Assembly (NCBI RefSeq): GCF_010020825.1
Contig: NZ_JAACJE010000001.1
Location: 1,054,001 to 1,118,000 of the forward strand
DNA length: 64,000 bases
Reading direction: 5' to 3'
DNA from: Acidovorax sp. 210-6
GTDB taxonomy: Bacteria > Pseudomonadota > Gammaproteobacteria > Burkholderiales > Burkholderiaceae_C
In this document: positions 9,342 through 18,055 of the stretch, in pieces
Layout of the letters: every line of letters begins with the position of its first letter
How positions within the stretch are numbered: the stretch's first letter is position 1
Notes under the pieces: generated by a model
Seen by the model: the letters and a program-made list of their open reading frames with translations, nothing else
Database searches by the model: none
What the model was told of the DNA's origin: nothing
Program-made: the position numbers and the translations under genes

Positions 9342-12140
9342 TTGAGCGCCAAAAAAACCGACAAAGACTATCCCTTGATCCAGGACATCCGCCTGCTCGG
9401 GCGCATTCTGGGTGACGTGATCCGCGAGCAGGAGGGCGAGGCCGCCTTCGCCCTGATCGAGCAGATTCGCCAGTTGTCGGTGGCTTTCCGGCGCGACGCA
9501 GACCATGAGGCCGACAAGACCCTCAAGAAGCTGCTCAAGGGGCTGAGCGGCGACCAGACGGTGAGCGTGATCCGCGCCTTCACCTACTTCAGTCACCTGG
9601 CCAACCTGGCAGAAGACCGGCACCATATCCGCCGCCGCACCGTGCATGAGCGCGCGGGCGACACGCAGGAGGGCAGCATCGATGTGGCGCTCTCGCGCCT
9701 GCGCTGGGCGGGCATTGCGCCGGGCACCATTGCCCAGACGCTGGCGCACAGCTATGTCTCGCCCGTGCTCACGGCGCACCCCACCGAGGTGCAGCGCAAG
9801 AGCATTCTGGACGCCGAGCGCGACATCGCGCAGTTGCTGGCGGCGCGCGACGACATCGTCGAGCGCGCGCAGCTCTACAACACGGCGCGTGACGCCCTCA
9901 CGCCGCGCGAGCTGGCCGCCAACGAGGCGCAGTTGCGCTCGCGCGTCACGCAACTGTGGCAGACGCGCTTGCTGCGCTACAGCAAGCTGACGGTGGCCGA
10001 CGAGATCGAAAACGCGCTGTCCTACTACGAGGCCACCTTCCTGCGCGAGATCCCACGCATCTATGCCGACCTGGAGCGAGCCCTGGGCACGGAGCCGGTG
10101 CACAGCTTTCTGCGCATGGGCCAGTGGATTGGTGGCGACCGCGACGGCAACCCCAACGTCACGGCCGCCACGCTGGTGCAGGCCCTGCGGCGCCAGAGCG
10201 AAGTGGTGCTGCGCCACTACCTGACCGAGGTGCACCTGCTGGGCGGGGAGCTGTCGCTGTCGGCGCGGCTGGTCGAAGTGACGCCCGAGATGCAGGCGCT
10301 GGCCCTCAGTTCGCCCGACACCAACGAGCATCGCCAGGACGAACCCTACCGCCGCGCGCTCACGGGCATCTACGCGCGCCTGGCTGCCACGCTGCAGGAG
10401 CTGAGCGGCGGCGTGGCCGCGCGCCACGCCGTGGCGCCACAGAACCCGTACGCGAGCGCGGCAGACTTCCTGGCCGAGCTGCGCACCATCGAGGCCTCGC
10501 TCCAGGCGCACCACGGTGCGGCGCTGTCGGCGCAGCGCCTGCGCCCGCTGATCCGGGCGGTGCAGGTGTTTGGTTTTCACCTGGCCACGGTGGACCTGCG
10601 CCAAAGCTCCGACCAGCACGAGCGCGTGGTGGCCGAGCTGCTGGCCGTGGCCCGCATCGAGCCCGACTATGCCGCGCTGCCCGAAGACGATCGGCGTGCA
10701 GTGCTGCTGCGCCTGCTGCAGGACGCACGGCCGCTGCGCGTGGTGGGCGCTGCCTACTCCGAGCACACGAGCGGCGAGCTGGCCATCTTTGAAGCGGCGC
10801 TGCGCATGCGCCAACGCTACGGGCACGATGCCATCCGCCACTACATCATCAGCCACACCGAAACGGTGAGCGACCTGCTGGAAGTGCTGCTGCTGCAAAA
10901 GGAAGTGGGCCTGGTGCACGGCACGCTGGACGACGCAGCGCCCTCACAGGCCACGGCCGACCTCATCGTGGTGCCGCTGTTCGAGACCATTGAGGACCTG
11001 CGCAACGCCGCACCCATCATGCGCGAGTTCTATGCGCTGCCGGGCATCGCCGCCATGGTGCAGGCCAGCGGCAGCGAGCAGGACATCATGCTGGGCTACT
11101 CAGACAGCAACAAGGACGGCGGCATCTTCACCAGCAACTGGGAGCTGTACCGGGCCGAGATTGCGCTGGTGGCGCTGTTTGATGAGCTGCCCGGGATTCG
11201 CCTGCGCATGTTCCACGGTCGCGGCGGCACCGTGGGGCGTGGCGGCGGCCCCAGCTACCAGGCCATCCTGGCGCAGCCACCGGGCACGGTGCGCGGCCAG
11301 ATCCGCCTGACCGAGCAGGGCGAGGTCATCGCCTCCAAGTACGCCAACCCGGAGATCGGCCGACGCAACCTTGAAACCCTGGTCGCTGCCACGCTGGAGG
11401 CCACCTTTTTGCAGCCCACCAAACCGGCCACGCCCGCCTTCCTGGAGGCGGCGGCGCAGCTCTCGCAGGCCAGCATGGCGGCCTACCGTGCGCTGGTGTA
11501 CGAAACGCCGGGCTTCACCGACTACTTTTTCAATTCCACGCCCATCCGCGAGATTGCCGAACTCAACATCGGCTCGCGCCCCGCGTCGCGCAAGCCCAGC
11601 CAACGCATTGAAGACCTGCGCGCCATTCCCTGGGGCTTCAGCTGGGGCCAATGCCGCCTCACGCTGCCGGGCTGGTATGGCTTTGGCACGGCGGTGCAGG
11701 CCTTTGTGCACCACAGCGGCAAGGACCCCAAGGCCCAGCTCGCCCTGCTGCGCAAGATGGAGCGGCACTGGCCCTTCTTCAGCACGCTGCTGTCCAACAT
11801 GGACATGGTGCTGGCCAAGAGCGACCTGGCCCTGGCCTCGCGCTACAGCGAACTGGTGCAGGACGCCAGGCTGCGCAAAAAGGTGTTTGCTGCCATCGAG
11901 GCTGAATGGCACCGCACGGCGGAGGCGCTCACACTCATCACGGGCGACAAGCAGCGTCTGGCGGACAACAGTGCGCTGGCGCGCTCCATCAAGCACCGCT
12001 TCCCGTATATCGACCCGCTGCACCACCTGCAGGTGGAACTGGTACGCCGCTGGCGTGCAGGGCAGGGCGATGAGCGCGTGCAGACGGGTATTCACATCTC
12101 CATCAACGGCATTGCCGCAGGGTTGCGCAACACCGGCTGA
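9342..12140 (+). CDS. ppc: Phosphoenolpyruvate carboxylase
   Basis: 932 residues. It carboxylates phosphoenolpyruvate to oxaloacetate, an anaplerotic cytoplasmic reaction. The catalytic-histidine motif [13 protein letters not shown], the loop [14 protein letters not shown] and the C-terminal signature [19 protein letters not shown] are all intact. The start codon is TTG at 9342, supported by AGGAGA at 9330-9335 six bases upstream; no ATG or GTG fits as well before the conserved N-terminus ([12 protein letters not shown]). Divergent from hemC. Confidence 0.97.
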   Translation: MSAKKTDKDYPLIQDIRLLGRILGDVIREQEGEAAFALIEQIRQLSVAFRRDADHEADKTLKKLLKGLSGDQTVSVIRAFTYFSHLANLAEDRHHIRRRTVHERAGDTQEGSIDVALSRLRWAGIAPGTIAQTLAHSYVSPVLTAHPTEVQRKSILDAERDIAQLLAARDDIVERAQLYNTARDALTPRELAANEAQLRSRVTQLWQTRLLRYSKLTVADEIENALSYYEATFLREIPRIYADLERALGTEPVHSFLRMGQWIGGDRDGNPNVTAATLVQALRRQSEVVLRHYLTEVHLLGGELSLSARLVEVTPEMQALALSSPDTNEHRQDEPYRRALTGIYARLAATLQELSGGVAARHAVAPQNPYASAADFLAELRTIEASLQAHHGAALSAQRLRPLIRAVQVFGFHLATVDLRQSSDQHERVVAELLAVARIEPDYAALPEDDRRAVLLRLLQDARPLRVVGAAYSEHTSGELAIFEAALRMRQRYGHDAIRHYIISHTETVSDLLEVLLLQKEVGLVHGTLDDAAPSQATADLIVVPLFETIEDLRNAAPIMREFYALPGIAAMVQASGSEQDIMLGYSDSNKDGGIFTSNWELYRAEIALVALFDELPGIRLRMFHGRGGTVGRGGGPSYQAILAQPPGTVRGQIRLTEQGEVIASKYANPEIGRRNLETLVAATLEATFLQPTKPATPAFLEAAAQLSQASMAAYRALVYETPGFTDYFFNSTPIREIAELNIGSRPASRKPSQRIEDLRAIPWGFSWGQCRLTLPGWYGFGTAVQAFVHHSGKDPKAQLALLRKMERHWPFFSTLLSNMDMVLAKSDLALASRYSELVQDARLRKKVFAAIEAEWHRTAEALTLITGDKQRLADNSALARSIKHRFPYIDPLHHLQVELVRRWRAGQGDERVQTGIHISINGIAAGLRNTG

Positions 12141-12212
12141 TGCTTGATGGCAGGGGCGGTGTGCCGGGTTCGCAAACCCAGGCACGACCGCGCGTGGTGC
12201 GCCTGTTGTGCT

Positions 12213-13415
12213 TCAGCAAGCGGGCAACGTGCCGCCCTTGTTCATGGCGTCCACCGTTCCCAGCAGTTGGATCCAGTAGGCTGGCAGCTTGGTCACGGTG
12301 CGGACGCTGGTCTCGTCGGTGGTGAACACCAGGCCGGTGTTGGTGCGCGCCTTGTTGGCGTGCTTGAGGCTGTCCTGCATGGCAGTGCAGGTGCTGGCGC
12401 TGTGCACCAGCATGGCCTGCGATGTGTTGGCCAGGCTGTACACCCAGGTGTTGGACGACTGTTGCGGATCCAGCGCCTGGAAGGCGGCGGCCGTGCCCTC
12501 GAACGTGGTCAGCGCATCGGTCGCGTCGGCATAAGCCTGGTCCGGGTAGATGCCGGGGTTGCCAATCACGACCAACGCGGGCACTCCGGGGTCTCTGGGC
12601 TTGCCCTTGATATAGGTGTAAATGGCCTGGTAATGGGCCAGGCGGTTGCTGCCCGAGGCCATTTCGTCGATGAAGAAACCGTCCAGGGTGGGGTACAGCT
12701 CCAGGTACTTGTCGATGGTGGCCTTGATGTCGGCTTCCGAACGCGCACCGTTGCCATACAGCGTGGACACATAGGCCACCACCTTGCCATTGGCGGTCTT
12801 GAGGCTGGCCATGGCCGTGGCGAGGTCGGTGTTGGCGGTGGTGGTCGAGGTAAGCACCCCGCCGTTGGGGTTCATGATGGCGGTGATCTTCACATCCGGG
12901 TAGCTCTTGGCGCCCGACACCAGGGTCGTCCAGGGGGAGTCCTTGGCGGCGCTGAAATAGGCGGGCACCAGCAATTCCAGCGGCTTGCGCACCGGTCGGA
13001 TGTAGAGCTTGAGGCTTTCGTTGGCCGAATGGGTGGTGCTCGTCACCGTGGCATTGACCACCACCGGGCCGATGACGTTGCTGTTGAGCACCGACGTGGC
13101 CGCACCACCCAGGGTGGTGGGCACCGTGGGCGCCAGGCTGGCGCTGATGGAGTTGGTCGTCAGACTCACGGGCGTGCCGTTGGGCGCGGGGTTGCCGTTG
13201 ATGGTGACGTTGACCTGCAAGGGAATGGCGCTGGCCACGTCATGCACGTTGTTGGCGGCCACCGGGCTGGTAAAGCCCACGGCCAGGGGGCCGGGCTGCA
13301 CCGGCGGTGGAGGGGTGGGCGTGTCCTCCTTGGCGCCACCGCAACCAACGATCAGGGCGCTGAGTGCCAGAAGGGACAAGGCATGGGGCAGGGGGCGGGG
13401 AAGGATGCGGCGCAT
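12213..13415 (-). CDS. Spherulation-specific family 4 (spherulin-4-like) lipoprotein
   Basis: 400 residues with a lipoprotein signal (LALSALIVGCGG, lipobox cysteine near residue 26). A proline-rich linker and an Ig-like domain with GNPAPNGTPVSLTTNS come next, then a C-terminal barrel-like domain. That domain resembles spherulin-4 proteins: LELLVPAYFSA, ITAIMNPNGGV, VVAYVSTLYG, DGFFIDEMASG, ALVVIGNPG. Some relatives of this fold are polysaccharide hydrolases, and D and E in FFIDE could be catalytic, but the substrate is unknown. TGGAGAG precedes the ATG at 13415. Single gene, convergent with ppc. Confidence 0.75.
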   Translation of the reverse strand: MRRILPRPLPHALSLLALSALIVGCGGAKEDTPTPPPPVQPGPLAVGFTSPVAANNVHDVASAIPLQVNVTINGNPAPNGTPVSLTTNSISASLAPTVPTTLGGAATSVLNSNVIGPVVVNATVTSTTHSANESLKLYIRPVRKPLELLVPAYFSAAKDSPWTTLVSGAKSYPDVKITAIMNPNGGVLTSTTTANTDLATAMASLKTANGKVVAYVSTLYGNGARSEADIKATIDKYLELYPTLDGFFIDEMASGSNRLAHYQAIYTYIKGKPRDPGVPALVVIGNPGIYPDQAYADATDALTTFEGTAAAFQALDPQQSSNTWVYSLANTSQAMLVHSASTCTAMQDSLKHANKARTNTGLVFTTDETSVRTVTKLPAYWIQLLGTVDAMNKGGTLPAC

Positions 13416-13557
13416 ACGCTCTCCAGGAAGTTCACGGTGGATGGGCAATTGCAAGCCATTGTCCATCCACCCAGCCGCAGGCAAGCCGCCGTTCTGACCG
13501 GGAAAAGCCATTTTGTTGCGCGGATTGGACGGCAGGGCCGCGCATACCATCTGGTGC

Positions 13558-14277
13558 ATGCGATCCCCAAGCCTCCTCCTTTGCGTCCTGGCGGCAACGG
13601 CGCTGCTGGCAGGCTGCAGCACGCTGGACAAGCCGCGTGCCGACAACTACCCGGCCACGGGCCAGAAGAAGGCGCGTGCCGTGCACCACTGGGACGTGCT
13701 GGCAGACGATGTGGCGGCCCGTGTGTCGGAAAAGATCGCGGGCTGGCCTGAGGGCGAGCACCCCATCCACGTGACGGTGGCCGACGGCTCCAGCTTCAAC
13801 CAGGGTTTTCTCAAGCTCCTGCGCGTGCGCTTGCTCGACCGGGGCGTGACGCTGGCCACCGGCCCCACTGCCGTGGAGCTGGAAGTGCAGACCCAGGTGG
13901 TGCAGCACGAAGCGAACGACCCAACCAACCAGATCATCCCCTTGCCCTGGACGATGCTGAGCGCCGGAGTGGGCGTGTGGCGCGACTGGAAAGTGCATTA
14001 CTACAACCGCCCCTTCCTGCCCGGTGTGGCCACAGCCCTGGGGGTGGGCACCGGCCTGGCCCTGGACATGATGCAGCGCCACAACCAGGGCGCCGCAGCC
14101 GGTGGCCCCACACGCACCGAGGTGCTCATCACCACCACGCTCAAGACGCCAGACCGTTTGCTGACAGGGACCGCAGACATGTACTACATCGAACGCGAGG
14201 ACGCCGTGCTCTACCAGCCGCCCGCCCCTGTGGCGCCCCCGGCGCCGGTCAAGACCTGGCGGGTGGTAACACCATGA
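13558..14277 (+). CDS. Outer-membrane-type lipoprotein of unknown function
   Basis: 239 residues with a lipoprotein signal (MRSPSLLLCVLAATALLAGC, lipobox LLAGC). The mature part holds a mixed alpha/beta region, a short glycine-rich hydrophobic stretch (ALGVGTGLALDMM) and a proline-rich tail. I do not recognise a defined domain. Its stop overlaps the next gene's start (ATGA), so the two are probably translated together. The next gene is FlgO-like and flhC lies beyond it convergently, so a role at the cell envelope with a flagellar link is possible but unproven. Confidence 0.7.
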   Translation: MRSPSLLLCVLAATALLAGCSTLDKPRADNYPATGQKKARAVHHWDVLADDVAARVSEKIAGWPEGEHPIHVTVADGSSFNQGFLKLLRVRLLDRGVTLATGPTAVELEVQTQVVQHEANDPTNQIIPLPWTMLSAGVGVWRDWKVHYYNRPFLPGVATALGVGTGLALDMMQRHNQGAAAGGPTRTEVLITTTLKTPDRLLTGTADMYYIEREDAVLYQPPAPVAPPAPVKTWRVVTP

Positions 14278-14816
14278 AGCGCCGCGCCTCACTGCTCGCC
14301 CTGTTGGCCCTGGCTGCCGCCATGCCGGGCTGCGCGCACTATTACTACTACGGCGAGCGCGGCGGGCCTGCAGTGCGGTCCGATGTGCTGCAAACCAATT
14401 ACGAAGCTGCAGACCGCCTGTTGCAGACCGCACCGCTGGACCCGCGCCGCAGCGTGATCGTGGCCACGCTGGTCAGCGTGGACCACCTGGGCGAATCGTC
14501 CCGCCTGGGGCGCATGTTCTCGGAACAGATCGCCTCGCGCTTCGTGCAGCGCGGCGTGCCGGTGGCCGAGGTGCGCCTGCGCGAGCAATTGGCCCTGCAA
14601 CCGGGGCAAGGGGAGTTGCTGCTGTCGCGCGAACTGCGCGAGGTCAGCCAGAACCACGACGCCCAGGCCGTGGTCGTGGGCACCTATGCAGTGTCAGGCG
14701 CCATGGTCTATGTGAGCCTCAAGCTGGTCAGCCCCCAGGGCAACCAGGTGGTGGCCGCCACCGACTATGCGCTGCCGGTGGACGACAACCTGCGGGGCTT
14801 GCTCCGGGGGCGTTGA
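14274..14816 (+). CDS. FlgO-like outer membrane lipoprotein
   Basis: 180 residues with a lipoprotein signal (LLALLALAAAMPGCAHYYYY). The body matches the FlgO pattern: IVATLVSVDHLGESSRLGRMFSEQ, SRFVQRGVPVAEVRL, LSRELREVSQ, AQAVVVGTYAVSGAMVYVSLKLV. In Vibrio, FlgO is an outer-membrane protein needed for normal flagella. This gene overlaps the preceding lipoprotein gene by ATGA and converges on flhC, which strengthens a flagellar connection. The assignment to the family is from motif memory. Confidence 0.7.
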   Translation: MKRRASLLALLALAAAMPGCAHYYYYGERGGPAVRSDVLQTNYEAADRLLQTAPLDPRRSVIVATLVSVDHLGESSRLGRMFSEQIASRFVQRGVPVAEVRLREQLALQPGQGELLLSRELREVSQNHDAQAVVVGTYAVSGAMVYVSLKLVSPQGNQVVAATDYALPVDDNLRGLLRGR

Positions 14817-14819
14817 GTA

Positions 14820-14878
14820 AGCTATAAAATTTGTAGCTATTGGCGCTTTACTGATCAGAGGTATGGGCGTTTTTAATG
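14820..14878. repeat. Dispersed palindromic repeat, copy 3 (FlgO-like gene to flhC gap)
   Basis: The gap between the two convergent stop codons is filled by a copy beginning AGCTATAAAATTTGTAGCTA and continuing into TTGGCGCTTTACTGATCAGAGG. It shares AAATTTGTAGC with the copy inside rlmD and GCGCTT with the rest of the family. It could also act as a bidirectional 3' structure. Confidence 0.65.
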
Positions 14879-14879
14879 C

Positions 14880-15470
14880 TCAATGCAGCATCAGCGCGCC
14901 CGCGTTCTTGCTCTTGCCAGCGCGTGCGGGTGGGTTGCACAGCCCGCAGGTGTAGTGTCGGTTTTCGTACAGCTCGGTGACGAACAGGCCGCCGCATTGC
15001 GCGCACTTTGTGCGCTGAAGCATGCCCGCATCGACAAACTTGACCAGCCGCCATGCGCGTGTGAAGGACAGCAGGGGTTCGACCTGGGCGGTCGCGATCT
15101 GTTCGGTGTACAGGCGGTAGGCCTTGGTGAGCTGGTCCACCGGGTCCAGGTCCATGCCCTTGGCCAGGTACTCGTAGATGTTGAGGAACAGCGAGGAGTG
15201 GATGTTCTCCTGCCAGGTGAGGAACCAGTCGGTGGAGAACGGCAGTTGGCCCTTGGAGGGGGACTTGCCCGCAATCTCCTTGTACAGGCGGATCAGCCGT
15301 TCATACGACAGCGTGGTTTCCGATTCGAGCACCTGCATGCGTGCGCCCATCTGGATCAGCATGGCGGCGCGCTCGATCTGGCGCGACTCATTGAGCACGC
15401 TCTTGACGGGGGCGGCCGTCTTGGTGGTCTTCTTGTCGGCGGCGGGACGGGTGAGGGTGGCGGTCGTCAT
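14880..15470 (-). CDS. flhC: Flagellar transcriptional regulator FlhC
   Basis: 196 residues. FlhC combines with FlhD as the FlhD4C2 activator of class II flagellar genes. The conserved core runs from ESRQIERAAMLIQMGARMQVLE through TDWFLTWQENIHSSLF. The zinc site is intact as CAQCG ... CGLC. ATG at 15470 (MTTATLTRP) is preferred over the in-frame codon at 15509, which overlaps the end of flhD. Starts 35 bases after flhD. No further flagellar operon lies in the window on this strand. Confidence 0.95.
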   Translation of the reverse strand: MTTATLTRPAADKKTTKTAAPVKSVLNESRQIERAAMLIQMGARMQVLESETTLSYERLIRLYKEIAGKSPSKGQLPFSTDWFLTWQENIHSSLFLNIYEYLAKGMDLDPVDQLTKAYRLYTEQIATAQVEPLLSFTRAWRLVKFVDAGMLQRTKCAQCGGLFVTELYENRHYTCGLCNPPARAGKSKNAGALMLH

Positions 15471-15505
15471 GGCGGGGCTCCAGGCGGTGTGCGGTGTGTC
15501 GCGGT

Positions 15506-15832
15506 TCAAAGCACTTCAGAAACGCGGCTGGCCATCAGGATGTTGGCGTGCAGCGTGTTGGTTGCTTCGTTGCCCACCTTGCTGGGAGCGTGGTTGGTCA
15601 GCAGGCTCCAGACCAGGTTGTCGTCCACGCGGAAGCTGCAAAGAAGCGTGTTTCTGGACGCCAGTTTCATCAGTTGCGCGGCCGACAGCGATGCCAAAAT
15701 GTCGGCAGCGTCTTCGTTCAGGCCCAGTCGGAACACGGCCTCTGCCTTGTCCTGGCGGATCAGGGTCTGGGCCAGCATCAGGTAGGTGAGGTTGGCTTCG
15801 CGGATTTCGGCCAGCAGTTGATCGTTAGACAT
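15506..15832 (-). CDS. flhD: Flagellar transcriptional regulator FlhD
   Basis: 108 residues. FlhD family hallmarks are visible: MSNDQLLAEIREANLTYLMLAQ, LGLNEDAADILASLSAAQLMKLA and SFRVDDNLVWSLL. AGGAA lies seven bases before ATG at 15832. First gene of flhDC. The 212 bases upstream (15833-16044) are relatively AT-rich and must hold the promoter; I could not pick a confident -35/-10 pair. Confidence 0.95.
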   Translation of the reverse strand: MSNDQLLAEIREANLTYLMLAQTLIRQDKAEAVFRLGLNEDAADILASLSAAQLMKLASRNTLLCSFRVDDNLVWSLLTNHAPSKVGNEATNTLHANILMASRVSEVL

Positions 15833-16044
15833 GGGGCAGTTCCTTTCCATTCGCGGGATTCGCGCTGTGTCTGCCTCATGCAGCGTTTCGCGATCCGTTG
15901 AAATGGATTGTGAATTTGGCCCAATCAAAAATTAAGTCGGGAAGCGGCTGTGCCGCACGTCAGGCAGTGCGGTGGGTCTTGTAGGAATTTGCCTGACAAG
16001 GCGTGTCGGCATCTGCTGCCGATTGCTACGTATTTTGTAGCCCT
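15833..16044. promoter_or_regulatory. flhDC upstream region
   Basis: 212 bases between flhD and the sulfurtransferase stop. It has AT-rich patches (15905-15940) and a small hairpin GCTAC-GTATTTT-GTAGC (about 16025-16041), which resembles a fragment of the dispersed repeat. No coding sequence is seen. The flhDC promoter must lie here by elimination, but no motif is clear. Confidence 0.4.
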
Positions 16045-16905
16045 TCAGCCGCGTTCCACCGGACGTTGCGGGTCACTGCACCACTCGCTCCAGCTCCCGG
16101 CGTACAGCGCGGCGCGGCCCAGGCCTGCAAGCTCCATTGCCAGCACGTTGGGGTTGGCCGTGACGCCGCTGCCGCAGTGGAGCACCACGGTGGCAGGGTC
16201 GCGCCCATCCAGCAAGGCCAGAAACTCGGTGCGCAACTGCGCCGGGGCCTTGAAGCGCCCATCCGGCCCGAAGTTGTCGGTGAATGGGCGGTTGAGCGCG
16301 CCCGGAATGTGCCCGGCCACCGGGTCCAGCGGCTCCACCTCGCCGCGGTAGCGCGCAGGGGCGCGGGCGTCGATGATGGTCTGGCCCGCAGTGCCCAGGC
16401 CTTGCAGCACCTGCGCAGTGGTGGCCAGCGGGCGCAGCGCTGCACTGGGCTGAAAGACCCCAGGGGTGCGCGTGGCCTGCGGGCCTTGTTCGAGGGCGCC
16501 ACCGGCCTGCGTCCAGGCCTGCATGCCGCCGTCGAGCACGGCCACGGCCTCGTGGCCCAGCCACTGCAGCATCCACCACAGGCGGCCGCAAAAGGCGCTG
16601 CCGTTGCGGTCATAAACCACGGCCTGCATGCCTGCGGCAAAGCCTTGTTGGGCCAGCCAGGCGGCAAAGGTTTCGCGTGTGGGCAGCGGGTGGCGTCCGC
16701 CCGAGACGCGCTCGCCGTGGGCCGGTGCGGACAGGTGTTCGTCCAGGTGCGCGTACACGGCGCCAGGGATATGGCCTTGCAGGAATTGTTGCGCGCCTGA
16801 GGCGGGGTCAGCCAGATCGAAGCTGCAGTCGAACACCATGCAGGGGGTGCCGCAGTCCAGCAGCGATTGCAGTTCAGGAGCGGAAATCAAAAGCGAATAA
16901 GGCAT
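16045..16905 (-). CDS. Two-domain sulfurtransferase (3-mercaptopyruvate sulfurtransferase type)
   Basis: 286 residues with two rhodanese domains. The catalytic loop in the second domain is CGSGVT (Cys about 244), the form typical of 3-mercaptopyruvate sulfurtransferases rather than thiosulfate rhodanese. The first domain has the inactive-partner signature GHIPGAVYAHLDEHLS. ATG at 16905 (MPYSLLISAPEL) fits the family. Another in-frame ATG at 16971 overlaps the stop of the EamA gene as ATGA and would add 22 residues by coupled translation. Same strand as the EamA gene, likely one operon. Confidence 0.88.
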   Translation of the reverse strand: MPYSLLISAPELQSLLDCGTPCMVFDCSFDLADPASGAQQFLQGHIPGAVYAHLDEHLSAPAHGERVSGGRHPLPTRETFAAWLAQQGFAAGMQAVVYDRNGSAFCGRLWWMLQWLGHEAVAVLDGGMQAWTQAGGALEQGPQATRTPGVFQPSAALRPLATTAQVLQGLGTAGQTIIDARAPARYRGEVEPLDPVAGHIPGALNRPFTDNFGPDGRFKAPAQLRTEFLALLDGRDPATVVLHCGSGVTANPNVLAMELAGLGRAALYAGSWSEWCSDPQRPVERG

Positions 16906-16967
16906 GACGGCTTGGGGAGTGTGACGAGGGTGTTGCGGGGCGCAACCATGGGCGGATTTTGGCAGGC

Positions 16968-17873
16968 TCATGCAGGGTTGCGTGTACTGCGGGCGCGCAG
17001 CACCGTGGCCAGAATGCCGCTGCCCACGATCAAGGCCATGCCCAGCCAGCCCAGCGTGGGGATGTGGTCGTCAAACAGCAGCACGCTGTAGAGCGCCGCG
17101 AACACGATGCCCGAATACTGCAGGCTGGCCACCACCAGGGTGCCCTTGGCGGAGCGGGCTCTGCCGTAGGCGCGCGTCATGCACAACTGCCCTAGCGCGG
17201 CCAGCACGCCAATGGGCAACAGCCACAGTCCGTGCCAGCCGGGCCAGGGCGAGTACCCGATGAGCAGTGAGACCGCGCCCCCGGCCAGCGCAGAGCCCAG
17301 GGCAAAATAGAACACGGTGCGCGACTCGGGTTCGCCCATGCGCGACAAATGGGTGACCTGCAGGTAGGCCATCGCCGCTGTCAGCCCCGACAGCAGGCCC
17401 AGCGCACCGCCCCACAGTTGCTGTGGTGTTTGCTCGATGCTGGGGCGCAGCATCAACACCACCCCGGCAAACCCGACCATTACGGTGAGCACCAAAGGCA
17501 GTTGCAGGGACGGGCGCTGACCCTGGGCGGCCTGGCGCCAGGCCCACAGACTGCCTGCCACCAGAAGGGCAGCGATCCACACGCTGCTCATGTAGTTGAG
17601 TGTCACGGCCGTGGCCAGTGGCAGTTGGGTGATGGCATAAAACCAGGTGCCCAGCGAGACCACGCCCACCAAGCTGCGCCAGGCGTGCTTGCCGGGGTGG
17701 GCGGTGGCCAGGGTGGCACCTTGCGAGCGTGCCAGAACCCACAGCAGCACCATGCCGATGATGCCGCGCCAGAAGATCATCTCGGCCGGGTGGAAGTAGG
17801 CCGAACCCAGCTTGACGCACACGCCCATGCTTGCAAACAGGAGCGCGGCCAGCACCATCCAGAGGGCATGCAT
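16968..17873 (-). CDS. EamA-family (DMT superfamily) permease
   Basis: 301 residues with about ten hydrophobic helices and two EamA repeats. The start is MHALWMVLAALLFASMGVCVK and the C-terminus LGWLGMALIVGSGILATV. Such permeases sit in the inner membrane and export small metabolites; the substrate here cannot be told from sequence. The stop overlaps an alternative start of the sulfurtransferase, suggesting co-transcription. Confidence 0.88.
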   Translation of the reverse strand: MHALWMVLAALLFASMGVCVKLGSAYFHPAEMIFWRGIIGMVLLWVLARSQGATLATAHPGKHAWRSLVGVVSLGTWFYAITQLPLATAVTLNYMSSVWIAALLVAGSLWAWRQAAQGQRPSLQLPLVLTVMVGFAGVVLMLRPSIEQTPQQLWGGALGLLSGLTAAMAYLQVTHLSRMGEPESRTVFYFALGSALAGGAVSLLIGYSPWPGWHGLWLLPIGVLAALGQLCMTRAYGRARSAKGTLVVASLQYSGIVFAALYSVLLFDDHIPTLGWLGMALIVGSGILATVLRARSTRNPA

Positions 17874-18055
17874 GGGGTGTGTCGGGTGGATTCGTCAAAG
17901 AATTGGCCCGCAGCGCCCGTAGGGCGGGCGCTGTGTGCTACTTGAATGGTAGCAAAGAAAACCGCCAGCGGCGTGTCGCGCTGGCTACAAGCTTCATTGA
18001 TCCGAGCGCCACCCCTTCCATCAGGGCGCCCGCACAAGGGCCGCCCCGCAGCGCC
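17874..18055. other. Intergenic region with hairpins downstream of the Rieske gene
   Basis: No coding sequence is seen. It holds a perfect 8-bp hairpin, AGCGCCCG (17912-17919) and CGGGCGCT (17925-17932) around TAGGG. A weaker hairpin GCCAGCG ... CGCTGGC lies near 17970-17990, with GCTAC/GTAGC-type fragments resembling the dispersed repeat between them. It probably contains the 3' end of the Rieske transcript and the promoter of the EamA operon. Confidence 0.4.
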
